Shown here: positions 27,137 to 35,576 of the stretch, in pieces
Layout of the letters: each line of letters begins with the position of its first letter
Position numbering within the stretch: the first letter of the stretch is position 1
Source of the DNA: Burkholderia cepacia
GTDB lineage: Bacteria; Pseudomonadota; Gammaproteobacteria; Burkholderiales; Burkholderiaceae
Direction: 5' to 3'
Assembly: GCF_001039005.1 (NCBI RefSeq)
Contig: NZ_LDWR01000014.1
Coordinates: 186,001 to 250,000 of the forward strand
DNA length: 64,000 nucleotides
Translations under genes and position numbers: made by a program
Notes under the pieces: model-generated
Told to the model about the DNA's origin: nothing
Databases searched by the model: none
What the model saw: only the letters and a program-made list of their open reading frames with translations

Positions 27137-27163
27137 GGAACCGCCGAGTCTTTTAGCGGTTCC
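27137..27163 (+). other. First hairpin after hcp
   Basis: GGAACCGC (27137-27144) pairs perfectly with GCGGTTCC (27156-27163) across an 11-nt loop, followed by only TTT. It lies 17 bp after the hcp stop and directly before the stronger terminator, so the two form a tandem transcript-end structure. Confidence 0.6.
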
Positions 27164-27166
27164 TTT

Positions 27167-27198
27167 GCCGGCCTGAACTGGTCTGGCCGGCCTTTTTC
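27167..27198 (+). terminator. Rho-independent terminator after hcp
   Basis: GCCGGCC (27167-27173) pairs with GGCCGGC (27185-27191) around an 11-nt loop and is followed by CTTTTTCT. A 7-bp pure GC stem with a T-rich tail 47 bp after the hcp stop is a good intrinsic terminator. It separates hcp from tssH and probably sets the high Hcp to ClpV ratio. Confidence 0.8.
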
Positions 27199-27259
27199 TA
27201 CCCGGGAGCGAGCCACGCCGATGGTTGCGGCTTACTCCCTTCCGTATCCAGGCATCGAC

Positions 27260-29989
27260 ATGACTCCGCGCGACACTACTCACCTGCTCCGTCGGCTGAA
27301 TCCGCACTGCGCCACGGCGCTCGAAGCGGCCGTGAGCCTATGCCAGACGCGTCTCGCGGACGAAATCACGGTCGAGCACTGGCTGCTCAAGCTGCTCGAA
27401 GCGGCGGACGGCGATATTCCCGCGATCCTGGGGCACTACGGGATCGACATCGACACCGTCTGGGATGCGCTCATCGCCGCCATCGACCACCTTCCCCGCA
27501 ACCTGCGGGGTAAGCCCGCGCTCTCCCCGCAACTGGCGACCATGCTGCAGGATGCATGGATGCACGCGTCGTCGGAGACGGATGACGCAACCATCCGGTC
27601 CGGCAACCTGCTGCAGGCGATTGCCGATACGCCCCATGTGCTGCGTGCCCGGAACGCATGGCCGCTGCGGTCCGTCAGCAGCGCGCAGGTCCATCGGATT
27701 CTGCCTCGCCTGGCCCATCGGTCTTGCGAGGGCCGGTTCTACGAAGGCAGTGAAGGTGGAACGGACGACAGTTCGACGGCTCCTACCGAAGACAATACCC
27801 GGGAGACGGTCGCGCGCATTGCGACGATGACGCCTGCGCCCCAGCGGACCACCGAAGGCGATGCACTCGCCCGTTTTGCGATCAACCTGACCGACAAGGC
27901 CCGCCGCGGCGACATCGATCCTGTATTCGGCCGGGATCGCGAGATCCAGCAGATGGTCGATGTGCTCGCGCGCCGGCGCAAGAACAATCCGATCCTCGTC
28001 GGTGAGCCGGGCGTCGGTAAAACCGCACTCGTCGAAGGCCTCGCGCTGCGCGTTGCCGACGGGAGCGTGCCCAACGTCATTCGCGACGTACGCATTCTTA
28101 CGCTCGATCTCGGACTGCTGCAGGCCGGCGCCGGCGTGAAGGGCGAATTCGAGCAGCGCCTCAAGAACGTGATCGACGAAGTGCAGGCCTCCCCGATGCC
28201 GATCCTGCTCTTCATCGACGAAGCCCATACGCTGATCGGCGCAGGCAATTCCGCCGGCGGTGCCGACGCAGCCAACCTGCTCAAACCCGCACTCGCGCGC
28301 GGCGAACTGCGCACGATCGCGGCGACAACATGGTCCGAGTACAAGGAATTCTTCGAGCGCGACGCCGCGCTCGAGCGACGTTTCCAGATCATCAAGGTCG
28401 ACGAACCCGACGATGATGCGGCTTGCCTGATGCTGCGCGGCCTGAAGAACCGCTATGCGGAATACCACAACGTGCACATCCGCGACGAGGCGCTCGTCGC
28501 GGCTGTCAAGCTTTCGCGCCGCTACATCCCGGCCCGGCAACTTCCGGACAAGGCGGTCGACCTCATCGATACGGCCGCCGCTCGCGTGCGCATGGGTCTT
28601 GAATCGCCGCCGGCAGAACTGCAGCGTGCAGGCGCAACGGTTGCCGCCCTCGAACTGGAGCAGGCGATGCTCGACTCGGACGCGCAGGCCGGCATCGACG
28701 ACGTTGCGGGCCGACGCGCGGTGCTGGAAGGCGCATTGACCGAGGCACGCAACGTCCTGACAGACCTGAAGGCCCGCTATGTCAGTGAGCTCGAACTGGT
28801 GCGTCTCGTTCACCGGCATCGGGCCGCGATCAGCGAAAGCAGCTCGATGCCCGAGCGCAACCCGCTCGACGAAACCAGACATCAGCTTGCCGATCGACAA
28901 GGCAGGACGCCATTGGTCTTCGTGGACGTCGATGCATCGGCGATCGCGCGCGTCGTCGCGGAATGGACAGGTGTGCCTGTCGGCAACCTGATGGAAGACG
29001 AACTGCAGAGCCTGCTGACCCTCGAGCAGCAGTTGGCCAAGCGCGTGGTCGCGCAGGACGACGCGCTGACCGCGCTCGCGGAGAGCCTGCGTACCGCGAA
29101 GGCGGGTCTCAAGAATGAACATGCGCCACTCGGCGTATTTCTGCTCGCAGGAACATCGGGGGTCGGCAAGACTGAAACGGCGCTGGCCCTGGCCGACTTG
29201 CTGTTCGGCGGGGAGACGGCGCTCACGACCATCAACATGTCGGAATATCAGGAGTCGCACACGGTATCGCAACTGAAGGGATCCCCGCCCGGCTACGTCG
29301 GTTACGGCCGCGGCGGTATCCTGACCGAAGCCGTGCGGCAGCGTCCCTACAGTGTCGTACTGCTCGACGAGGTCGAGAAGGCCCACCGCGACGTGCTGGA
29401 CATGTTCTATCAGGTGTTCGACCGCGGCACGATGCGCGACGGCGAAGGGCGAGAAATCGATTTCCGCAACTGCGTGATCCTGATGACCTCCAATCTTGGA
29501 AGTGCCCAAATCGACGACGTGACCGCGAACAATCCGGACATCACGCAGGCGGCGCTACTCGACGCAATTCACCCGCAGTTGGTGGCGCACTTTCAGCCTG
29601 CCCTACTGGCTCGCTTCCAATCCATCGTCTATCGGCCGCTCGACACCACTGCGCTCGCGTCGATCGTGCGGCTCAAGGTGGCAAAAGTCGCCGAACGCTT
29701 GCGCCGGCAGCACGAAGTTGAACTGGCGTGCGATGACTCGCTGGTCGCGGCAATGGCGGAGCTTTGCCTGGCGCGCGAGTCCGGCGCACGCAACGTCGAT
29801 GCGTTCCTTGACCAGCGCATCCTGCCCACCGTATCCCGTGAATTGCTCGTGCGCATGGCGGCTGGCACCACGCCCGCGAAGATCGTTTTGTCGGGTTCGG
29901 CCGACGGAAATCTGACAATCGATTTTGTCGATCGTGACGACGCTGCGGCCGGGACGACAGAACCCACCACCACCGCCGTGTCCGTGTAA
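27260..29989 (+). CDS. clpV: T6SS sheath-recycling ATPase TssH (ClpV)
   Basis: A 909-residue AAA+ protein. I prefer ATG 27260 because MTPRDTTHLLRRLNPHC aligns with usual ClpV starts; ATG 27221 would add 13 residues. The N-domain (ALEAAVSLCQTRLADEIT, then VEHWLLKLLE) binds the sheath. NBD1 has GEPGVGKTALVEG (about residue 248) and LLFIDEAHTLIGAG. NBD2 has GTSGVGKTETAL (about 630) and VVLLDEVEKAH. The region between carries ClpB-type features (VDLIDTAAARVRM) and a short middle domain. ClpV disassembles contracted TssBC sheaths in the cytoplasm. It follows a terminator, and tssE lies 15 bp downstream. Confidence 0.95.
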   Translation: MTPRDTTHLLRRLNPHCATALEAAVSLCQTRLADEITVEHWLLKLLEAADGDIPAILGHYGIDIDTVWDALIAAIDHLPRNLRGKPALSPQLATMLQDAWMHASSETDDATIRSGNLLQAIADTPHVLRARNAWPLRSVSSAQVHRILPRLAHRSCEGRFYEGSEGGTDDSSTAPTEDNTRETVARIATMTPAPQRTTEGDALARFAINLTDKARRGDIDPVFGRDREIQQMVDVLARRRKNNPILVGEPGVGKTALVEGLALRVADGSVPNVIRDVRILTLDLGLLQAGAGVKGEFEQRLKNVIDEVQASPMPILLFIDEAHTLIGAGNSAGGADAANLLKPALARGELRTIAATTWSEYKEFFERDAALERRFQIIKVDEPDDDAACLMLRGLKNRYAEYHNVHIRDEALVAAVKLSRRYIPARQLPDKAVDLIDTAAARVRMGLESPPAELQRAGATVAALELEQAMLDSDAQAGIDDVAGRRAVLEGALTEARNVLTDLKARYVSELELVRLVHRHRAAISESSSMPERNPLDETRHQLADRQGRTPLVFVDVDASAIARVVAEWTGVPVGNLMEDELQSLLTLEQQLAKRVVAQDDALTALAESLRTAKAGLKNEHAPLGVFLLAGTSGVGKTETALALADLLFGGETALTTINMSEYQESHTVSQLKGSPPGYVGYGRGGILTEAVRQRPYSVVLLDEVEKAHRDVLDMFYQVFDRGTMRDGEGREIDFRNCVILMTSNLGSAQIDDVTANNPDITQAALLDAIHPQLVAHFQPALLARFQSIVYRPLDTTALASIVRLKVAKVAERLRRQHEVELACDDSLVAAMAELCLARESGARNVDAFLDQRILPTVSRELLVRMAAGTTPAKIVLSGSADGNLTIDFVDRDDAAAGTTEPTTTAVSV

Positions 29990-30004
29990 CGGACGAGGAT
30001 GACC

Positions 30005-30430
30005 ATGCAGCCGGGACCCTCCCTCTATGACATGCTGCTCGGCCAGATCGGCGGCGAGCCGCTTGGCGCCTATGACGACCGGACACTGGAATGCATGAGC
30101 GTCCAGCAGAACGTACAGCGCATCCTGAACACACGGGCTGGCGCACTCAAGCACCTCCCCGACTATGGTCTGCCGGACCTGACGAACATCTACAAGGCGC
30201 TACCCGCTTCAGCCCACCTGCTCAAGCAGCAGATGGAAGCGACGCTTTTGAAATATGAACCACGTATCCGCTCGATCGACGTCGCGATCCTCGAGAACGA
30301 CGATCCGGGCATACTGGTGAATTTCGAGATGACGTGCCATCTGAAGAAGGCCGGACTCGTACGGTTCGGCACGTACTTCGAGCCGCCCGGCCGTATGTGG
30401 ATCAAACGCAGAATTCCGGAGCGCGGTTGA
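30005..30430 (+). CDS. tssE: T6SS baseplate protein TssE (gp25-like)
   Basis: A 141-residue protein. ATG 30005 has GAGG six bases upstream, while the in-frame ATG at 29999 directly abuts it. It starts MQPGPSLYDMLLGQIGGE, then has SVQQNVQRILNTRAGALKHL, PDYGLPDLTNIYKALP and the gp25 motif KYEPRIRSIDVAILE. TssE is the gp25-like wedge subunit that docks the sheath on the baseplate. It is the last gene of the plus arm. The 297 bp after it, up to the convergent crotonase gene, contain no gene or terminator I can support. Confidence 0.93.
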   Translation: MQPGPSLYDMLLGQIGGEPLGAYDDRTLECMSVQQNVQRILNTRAGALKHLPDYGLPDLTNIYKALPASAHLLKQQMEATLLKYEPRIRSIDVAILENDDPGILVNFEMTCHLKKAGLVRFGTYFEPPGRMWIKRRIPERG

Positions 30431-30727
30431 TTCGACGATTATTCGCGGAGACCAATGTGAACTGCCATTTCGCGCGGCGTTACCGCACGCGGCCGCACCA
30501 GACATCGGTCTCGGAACAAGGACACGTGGTGCGCCACCACGTCGCTACCCGGCCGATTGCGAGCAGGTTTCCGCGCAACGGTTGACGCATTGTCCGACCC
30601 GATGCCGGGTGGCAAACGGCCCCAAGCAGCCTTTCGATCGAGGTCACACAGGTTGGCCGGCGCGGATGCGGCCGGCCTGCGGCGACTTTCTGGTCGGGGA
30701 GGAGCTGATCGGAGCAATGCCCGAGGA

Positions 30728-31576
30728 TCAAAGGTACCCGTTGTTGGCATGAGCGCCCCCTCCACTGGAACGCCCCCCGCCCCGCATCACCGCCCGTAAA
30801 AAACGACCGGCTCCGGTTCCACACCCCCGCTGCATCGCCTCGACGCGCGCGGTCCGCCCGCGTCGCGCATCTTCGGTGTTGTGCAGCGGCATCCCGAGAT
30901 CGAGCACCACTTGGTCGGCGCCCGGCACACCGCCCGCCGACCACGCTTTCAGCAGCGCGCGGATGGCCGCATACGAGCGCGTCGGGCCATTCGCCAGCCG
31001 GATCGCCAGATCCTGCGCCGCTTTTTCCACATCGGCTTCCGGAACCACGAACGCGGCGATCCCCAGTTCACCCGCCGTCGTGCCCGACATCACCTCGCTC
31101 AACATGACGTAGCGTGCCGCACGCGCCGGCCCCGCCCGTTCCGCGATCCGTTGAACGGCACCGCAGACGGGTATGGTGCCGACCGACGGCTCGATGCAGC
31201 GAAACGATGCGTTATCTGCCGCCACGACCAGGTCGCATGCGAGCGCCAGTTCGAACGCACCGCCCCAGGCCCGGCCGCGCACCGCACACACGGTCGGAAT
31301 CTGCAGCGCTTCGATCTTGCGATACGAATGATGCATGTCGCTGATGAAGGTGCGCCACGCGTTGAATTCCTTGTCGATGAAATCGAGGATATCGCCGCCC
31401 TGGCTGAAATTCGGGCCTTCCGCACGAACCAGCAGCGTGCGGATGTTCGCTTCGCTGGCCTCGTGGATCGCGTCGCTCAGGTGTTCAGAAAACGCGGTGG
31501 CAATCAGGTTGAGCGGCGGGTTGCCGAGCACGATGTGGCCAACGGAATCGTGACGCTCGAAACGGACGGATTTCAT
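30728..31576 (-). CDS. Enoyl-CoA hydratase/isomerase, C-terminus frameshifted
   Basis: A crotonase-family protein of 282 residues as read. ATG 31576 has AAGGAGA seven bases upstream. The fold signatures are present: FSQGGDILDFI and GRAWGGAFELALACDLVVAA (oxyanion-hole region), then FRCIEPSVGTIP. After LHNTEDARRGRTARVEAMQRG the frame continues with a Gly/Arg-rich tail that is not crotonase-like. Removing one base from the run of five C (plus strand 30824-30828) gives VEPEPVVFYGR and a stop at 30787-30789, a normal crotonase end. So the gene probably carries a 1-bp insertion or a sequencing error. It is 14 bp after the acyl-CoA ligase gene. The substrate is unknown, probably an aromatic or fatty acyl-CoA. 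Confidence 0.85.
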   Translation of the reverse strand: MKSVRFERHDSVGHIVLGNPPLNLIATAFSEHLSDAIHEASEANIRTLLVRAEGPNFSQGGDILDFIDKEFNAWRTFISDMHHSYRKIEALQIPTVCAVRGRAWGGAFELALACDLVVAADNASFRCIEPSVGTIPVCGAVQRIAERAGPARAARYVMLSEVMSGTTAGELGIAAFVVPEADVEKAAQDLAIRLANGPTRSYAAIRALLKAWSAGGVPGADQVVLDLGMPLHNTEDARRGRTARVEAMQRGCGTGAGRFLRAVMRGGGRSSGGGAHANNGYL

Positions 31577-31590
31577 GTGTATCTCCTTGA

Positions 31591-33234
31591 TCAGGCAGTT
31601 TTGCTGGTATTCAGATCGAGTTCCCGGATCATGCTTTCGCGCATCGCGAACTTCTGCGCCTTGCCGGTCACCGTCATCGGCATGTCTTCGACGAAGCGGA
31701 TATAACGCGGGATCTTGAAGTGCGCGATCTGGTCCCGGCAGAAGTCGCGGATTTCGTCCTCGGACGCATCCTCGCCCGGCTTGAGCACGATCCACGCGCA
31801 GATCTCCTCGCCGTACTTTTGATCGGGCACCCCGAATACCTGCACGCTCTGCACCTTGGGGTGGCGGAACAGGAACTCCTCGATCTCGCGCGGGTAGACG
31901 TTCTCGCCGCCGCGAATGAGCATGTCCTTCACGCGCCCGACGATATTGCAGTAGCCGTCGGCATCGATCGTCGCGAGGTCGCCGGTGACCATCCAGCCGT
32001 CGCGGATCGAATCCTGCGTGCGCGCGTCGTCATCCCAGTAGCCGAGCATGACCGAGTAGCCGCGGGTGCACAGTTCGCCCGTCTGCCCAATCGGCACGAC
32101 CTTCCCGTCCGCATCGACCACCTTGCACTCGAGATGCGGCTGGATGCGGCCGACTGTCGACACCCGCTTGTCGAGCGGATCGTCCGTCGCGCTCTGGAAC
32201 GACACCGGGCTGGTTTCCGTCATGCCGTAGGCAATCGTGACTTCCGTCATGTGCATGTTCGCCACCACCCGCTTCATCACCTCGATCGGACACGGTGCGC
32301 CGGCCATGATGCCGGTGCGCAGGCTGGAGAAATCGTGGCGAGCGAAATCCGGGTGGTCGAGCTGCGCGATGAACATCGTCGGGACGCCGTGCAGCGCGGT
32401 GCAACGCTCGTCGCTCACGGCCGCCATGGTGGCCGACGCATCGAACGCCTCGCCCGGAAACACCATGCACGCGCCGCTGGCCGTACACGCGAGGACCGAC
32501 ATCACCATGCCGAAGCAGTGATACAGCGGTACCGGCACGCACAGCCGGTCCGTTTCCCGCAAGTTCATGGCCGCCGCCACGAACCGTGCATTGTTGATGA
32601 TGTTCCGATGCGTCAACGTGGCGCCCTTGGGCGCGCCGGTGGTGCCGCTGGTGAACTGGATGTTGATCGGGTCGTTGGCATCGAGCGCCGCGGAAATCGC
32701 ATCCAGCTCGTCCATCGGCACGCCCGCGCCGCGCTCAAGCACCTGCCGATACGTCAGCATGCCCGGCGTGCGCACCTCCTCCATGCGAATCACCCATCGC
32801 AGCGTGGGCAGCCTTGCCGCACGCAATTCGCCGGGTGCGCAGTGCTGCAGCTCGGGGGCCAGGGTCTGCAGCATGTCCAGGTAGCGGGATGTCTTGAACG
32901 ACTCAGGCGCGACGATGGCCTTGCAGCCCACCTTGTTCAGCGCGTATTCAAGCTCCGCAAGCCGATACGCCGGGTTGACGTTGACCAGGATCAGACCGAG
33001 CCGGGCGGTCGCGAACTGCGTCACGGTCCACTCGAACCGGTTGGGTGACCAGATGCCGATCCGGTCGCCCCGGCGCAGCCCCATCGCATGCAGGCCGGCG
33101 GCCATCGCATCGACCTCGTCGGCGAACGCCTGCCAGTTCCAGCGCACGCCCTGCGCGCGGAATACGACGGCGGGACGTTCGCCGTGAAGCTTCACGGTCT
33201 CGGCCAGCAGTGCCGGCACGGTCAGTTCGCTCAA
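31591..33234 (-). CDS. Acyl-CoA synthetase (AMP-forming ligase)
   Basis: A 547-residue ANL-superfamily enzyme that activates a carboxylic acid as adenylate and then thioester. Motifs: [15 protein letters not shown] (195-209), [60 protein letters not shown], and the C-terminal catalytic lysine in MTVTGKAQK (Lys525). The overall pattern is that of medium-chain or aryl acyl-CoA ligases of the FadK/AcsA-like group. It sits just before the crotonase gene on the same strand. A palindromic operator lies about 190 bp upstream, shared with the porin and oxygenase promoters, so all three are probably co-regulated. The precise acid cannot be told from sequence. Confidence 0.9.
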   Translation of the reverse strand: MSELTVPALLAETVKLHGERPAVVFRAQGVRWNWQAFADEVDAMAAGLHAMGLRRGDRIGIWSPNRFEWTVTQFATARLGLILVNVNPAYRLAELEYALNKVGCKAIVAPESFKTSRYLDMLQTLAPELQHCAPGELRAARLPTLRWVIRMEEVRTPGMLTYRQVLERGAGVPMDELDAISAALDANDPINIQFTSGTTGAPKGATLTHRNIINNARFVAAAMNLRETDRLCVPVPLYHCFGMVMSVLACTASGACMVFPGEAFDASATMAAVSDERCTALHGVPTMFIAQLDHPDFARHDFSSLRTGIMAGAPCPIEVMKRVVANMHMTEVTIAYGMTETSPVSFQSATDDPLDKRVSTVGRIQPHLECKVVDADGKVVPIGQTGELCTRGYSVMLGYWDDDARTQDSIRDGWMVTGDLATIDADGYCNIVGRVKDMLIRGGENVYPREIEEFLFRHPKVQSVQVFGVPDQKYGEEICAWIVLKPGEDASEDEIRDFCRDQIAHFKIPRYIRFVEDMPMTVTGKAQKFAMRESMIRELDLNTSKTA

Positions 33235-33421
33235 CGCGGAGCCGGTGGCGCCTTTGACGTAGGACAGTCCATTGACCGGCAGCGTCGCAACGTCGCAACG
33301 TCGCCGGGCCCGGATGTTCCAGGCTGCATCTTCATTCGTGCCTCCAGAGTTTCACCGGCGCAACGCTTGCCACGACTCGCGCGTGGGCTTCGTCTGAACC
33401 GTTTCTGGATTGCATCATTAT

Positions 33422-33437
33422 ATCTTCCTCGGAAGAT
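33422..33437. promoter_or_regulatory. Operator palindrome 1 (ligase promoter)
   Basis: ATCTTCC-TC-GGAAGAT, perfect 7-bp arms around a 2-bp spacer. The same arms occur at 34824 and 34985 before the other transcription units of the cluster. It lies upstream of the acyl-CoA ligase/crotonase operon (minus strand). Binding by the MarR protein at 41121 is inferred. Confidence 0.75.
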
Positions 33438-33441
33438 GTCA

Positions 33442-33461
33442 ATACGGGATTTTTCCCGTAT
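33442..33461. repeat. Perfect 8-bp inverted repeat
   Basis: ATACGGGA and TCCCGTAT flank a TTTT spacer, 4 bp beyond operator 1 in the ligase upstream region. It could be a second operator or the end of a short transcript. No protein-coding frame uses it. Confidence 0.5.
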
Positions 33462-33650
33462 CGCGGTGAGAGGTGGTTTCCGCATGACCAGCCCTTAAAA
33501 GGCGAAGAAATCTACGATTTCAACCCGGGAAATCGAGTGGAAAGATGCGCGCGTACGCTCTCGAAATACAAGCGGATACCATCCGTGGAAGCTTGTAAAA
33601 ATGTCTTCGCCGTGATGCAAGCCCGCACGAACGACGCGCGCACCGTTTCT

Positions 33651-34799
33651 TCAGAACATATGGCGAATGCCGACCATCACCCCGGTCTGGTCCACGCCTG
33701 GCGCCGGCCACGAAGACGTGCCCGCGGTGCCGCCGTCGATCGTGAGCACGGAGTTGCGTTGATTGAAGATGCGCCCTGCCGTCACGTACACGGAGCTGCG
33801 CTTCGACAGCAGATACATCGCGCGCGCCGCAATCACGGAGGCGCCGGCGTCGTATCCGTTCACGGTGAGATGGCCGAACTGCGCGTCGAGGACGATGCTC
33901 GGAACCGGCAGATAGGTCGCCCCGAGCCACCAGTAATTGCTGCTCGCATCGAAAACGCCCGGTGCCATCTCCCCGTGGTTGATGCGGTGCAGGAAGCCGC
34001 CGCCGATCGTCGCCGTGCCGAATTTCACGTAGCCGTCGATGACGGCTCGGGTGTCGGTCTGCGAGCTGCTCGGCAGCGGCGAGTCGGGCCCGCCGCCGCC
34101 ATAGTTGCGATCGAACGCGGTGGAGATGCCCCAGCTGTCCGCCTCGTATTTCAGCATCGCGGAGATCGACTTGCACGCGCGGTAGTCGGTCGGCGACTGG
34201 CCCGCGCATCCGCCGGCGGCCGCGGGCGCGACCGCGTCCCGCCCGAGCGAATAGCTGACGCCGAAGGTGAGGCCCGACGACGTAATGCTGTAGACGATCG
34301 TATTGTCGAGACGTGCCTGGGACAGATAGGTGTCGAGCAGCCCTGCCGCATAGATGTTCGGCCCCATCGTATCGCCCGGTATCGCCCAATAGATCTGCGA
34401 ATACTGACGGCCGACCGACAGCGTGCCCCACCGCCCCGACAGCCCGACGTACGCCTGCCGGCCGAACAGGCGGCCGCTCTGGTTCAGCGTCCCCTGCCCC
34501 GGCGAAAAACCCGACTCGAGCACGAAGACCGCGCTCAGGCCGCCGCCCAGATCCTCCTTGCCGCGAAGGCCCCACCGCGACGGCAACGACCCGGTGAGTT
34601 GCGGCACCTTCACCACACTCTGCTTCTGGGGGCCGACGTTCGTCACGTATTCGACGCCGGTATCGATGATCCCGTACAGCGTCACGCTCGATTGCGCGTG
34701 CGCCGCTCCCGACGCGCACATCGCGAGCGTCGACAGTCCGAGCCGGACCGCGTTGCGCCGCGTTATCCCTTCTCCAAACCCATTTGTCCTCAGACACAT
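33651..34799 (-). CDS. General porin (OmpC/Gram-negative type)
   Basis: A 382-residue outer-membrane protein. ATG 34799 is chosen because GGAGG lies 8 nt upstream; in-frame starts further up overlap the operator. Residues 1-35 form a signal peptide ending AMCASGAAHA, and the mature protein starts QSSVTLYGIIDTGVEYVTN, the classic Burkholderiales porin start. Later come SRWGLRGKEDLGGGLSAVF, GRLFGRQAYVGLSGRWGTL and a terminal Phe (GIRHMF) for barrel insertion. It probably admits the aromatic substrate of the cluster. The operator is 25 bp before its start, so expression should follow the same inducer as the divergent oxygenase operon. Confidence 0.92.
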   Translation of the reverse strand: MCLRTNGFGEGITRRNAVRLGLSTLAMCASGAAHAQSSVTLYGIIDTGVEYVTNVGPQKQSVVKVPQLTGSLPSRWGLRGKEDLGGGLSAVFVLESGFSPGQGTLNQSGRLFGRQAYVGLSGRWGTLSVGRQYSQIYWAIPGDTMGPNIYAAGLLDTYLSQARLDNTIVYSITSSGLTFGVSYSLGRDAVAPAAAGGCAGQSPTDYRACKSISAMLKYEADSWGISTAFDRNYGGGGPDSPLPSSSQTDTRAVIDGYVKFGTATIGGGFLHRINHGEMAPGVFDASSNYWWLGATYLPVPSIVLDAQFGHLTVNGYDAGASVIAARAMYLLSKRSSVYVTAGRIFNQRNSVLTIDGGTAGTSSWPAPGVDQTGVMVGIRHMF

Positions 34800-34823
34800 T
34801 TTTGCTGCCTCCATGTAGTTCAC

Positions 34824-34839
34824 ATCTTCCACGGAAGAT
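34824..34839. promoter_or_regulatory. Operator palindrome 2 (porin promoter)
   Basis: ATCTTCC-AC-GGAAGAT, perfect 7-bp arms, 25 bp upstream of the porin start. An additional half site ATCTTCC lies at 34851-34857. The position would block porin transcription or translation start when occupied. Confidence 0.78.
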
Positions 34840-34984
34840 AATAATCACACATCTTCCATGTCAACCAGTAACCGGGTCGTGAGTTACCCTATGCTTGTTC
34901 GAAGAGGCGCTTGTACGGGCGATTTGCGCGAAATTTCGGCCCATCATAGTTTTCCCTACCTCGACTTTTGGTTCATCGTTATCT

Positions 34985-35000
34985 ATCTTCCACGGAAGAC
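34985..35000. promoter_or_regulatory. Operator palindrome 3 (oxygenase operon promoter)
   Basis: ATCTTCC-AC-GGAAGAC, identical to operator 2 except for the last base, 44 bp before the hemerythrin start on the plus strand. Together with operator 2 it lies in the 244-bp divergent region between porin and hemerythrin. Confidence 0.75.
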
Positions 35001-35043
35001 GAATGAGATTCGTCTGATCCAGTTCATGTGGCGAGACAGGAAA

Positions 35044-35541
35044 ATGAAAGAGTCAGAAGATCATCAGGCGGCCGCTCATCCCCGGAGCATGCCGTCGCCG
35101 GCCGACACCGCCGGCTTCGTCTGGAGCGACGACTACGCGCTCGGTCACGGGTCGATGGACGACACGCACCACGAATTCGTCGCGTGCGTGAACGCGCTGC
35201 TCACGACGCCGGACGACGATCTCGAACGTGCGCTCGACGCGTTTGCCGAGCATGCGCATCACCACTTCGGCGACGAGGATGCCGCGATGCGCGACACGGC
35301 CTATGGCTCCGCGGGCTGCCATATCGACGAGCACGCGGCCGTGCTGCGGTCGATCGACGAGGTTCGCGCCGCACTGGCCGAAGGCCAGCCGCAGGTCGTC
35401 CGTGCATTCGCCCGCGCGTTGGCCGGATGGTTTCCCGAGCACGTGCGCGTGATGGACCAGGGGCTCGCTCGCTGGCTCGTTCAGCAACAACTGGGCGCGG
35501 CCCCGGTGGTCATCCGGCGCCGTCTTGCGGTCGCGGCGTGA
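35044..35541 (+). CDS. Bacteriohemerythrin-like protein
   Basis: A 165-residue protein. ATG 35044 follows AGGA. The hemerythrin pattern is visible: WSDDYALGHGSMDDTHHEF, then HAHHHFGDEDAAM, the pair CHIDEHAAVL and WFPEHVRVMDQ, giving the His and carboxylate ligands of an O2-binding di-iron site. It is the first gene of the oxygenase operon. Its stop overlaps a possible GTG start of the reductase, so it is probably co-translated. A role as oxygen store or sensor for the downstream Rieske oxygenases is plausible but inferred. The usual WL at the fourth helix is WF here. Confidence 0.85.
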   Translation: MKESEDHQAAAHPRSMPSPADTAGFVWSDDYALGHGSMDDTHHEFVACVNALLTTPDDDLERALDAFAEHAHHHFGDEDAAMRDTAYGSAGCHIDEHAAVLRSIDEVRAALAEGQPQVVRAFARALAGWFPEHVRVMDQGLARWLVQQQLGAAPVVIRRRLAVAA

Positions 35542-35576
35542 CGCACGTCCCCCCCTTTTTCATTCGAATGCTCATC

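Noticed and set aside
27338..29509. Minus-strand open frame of 723 codons
   Set aside because: It is antisense to clpV, whose Walker motifs are unambiguous.
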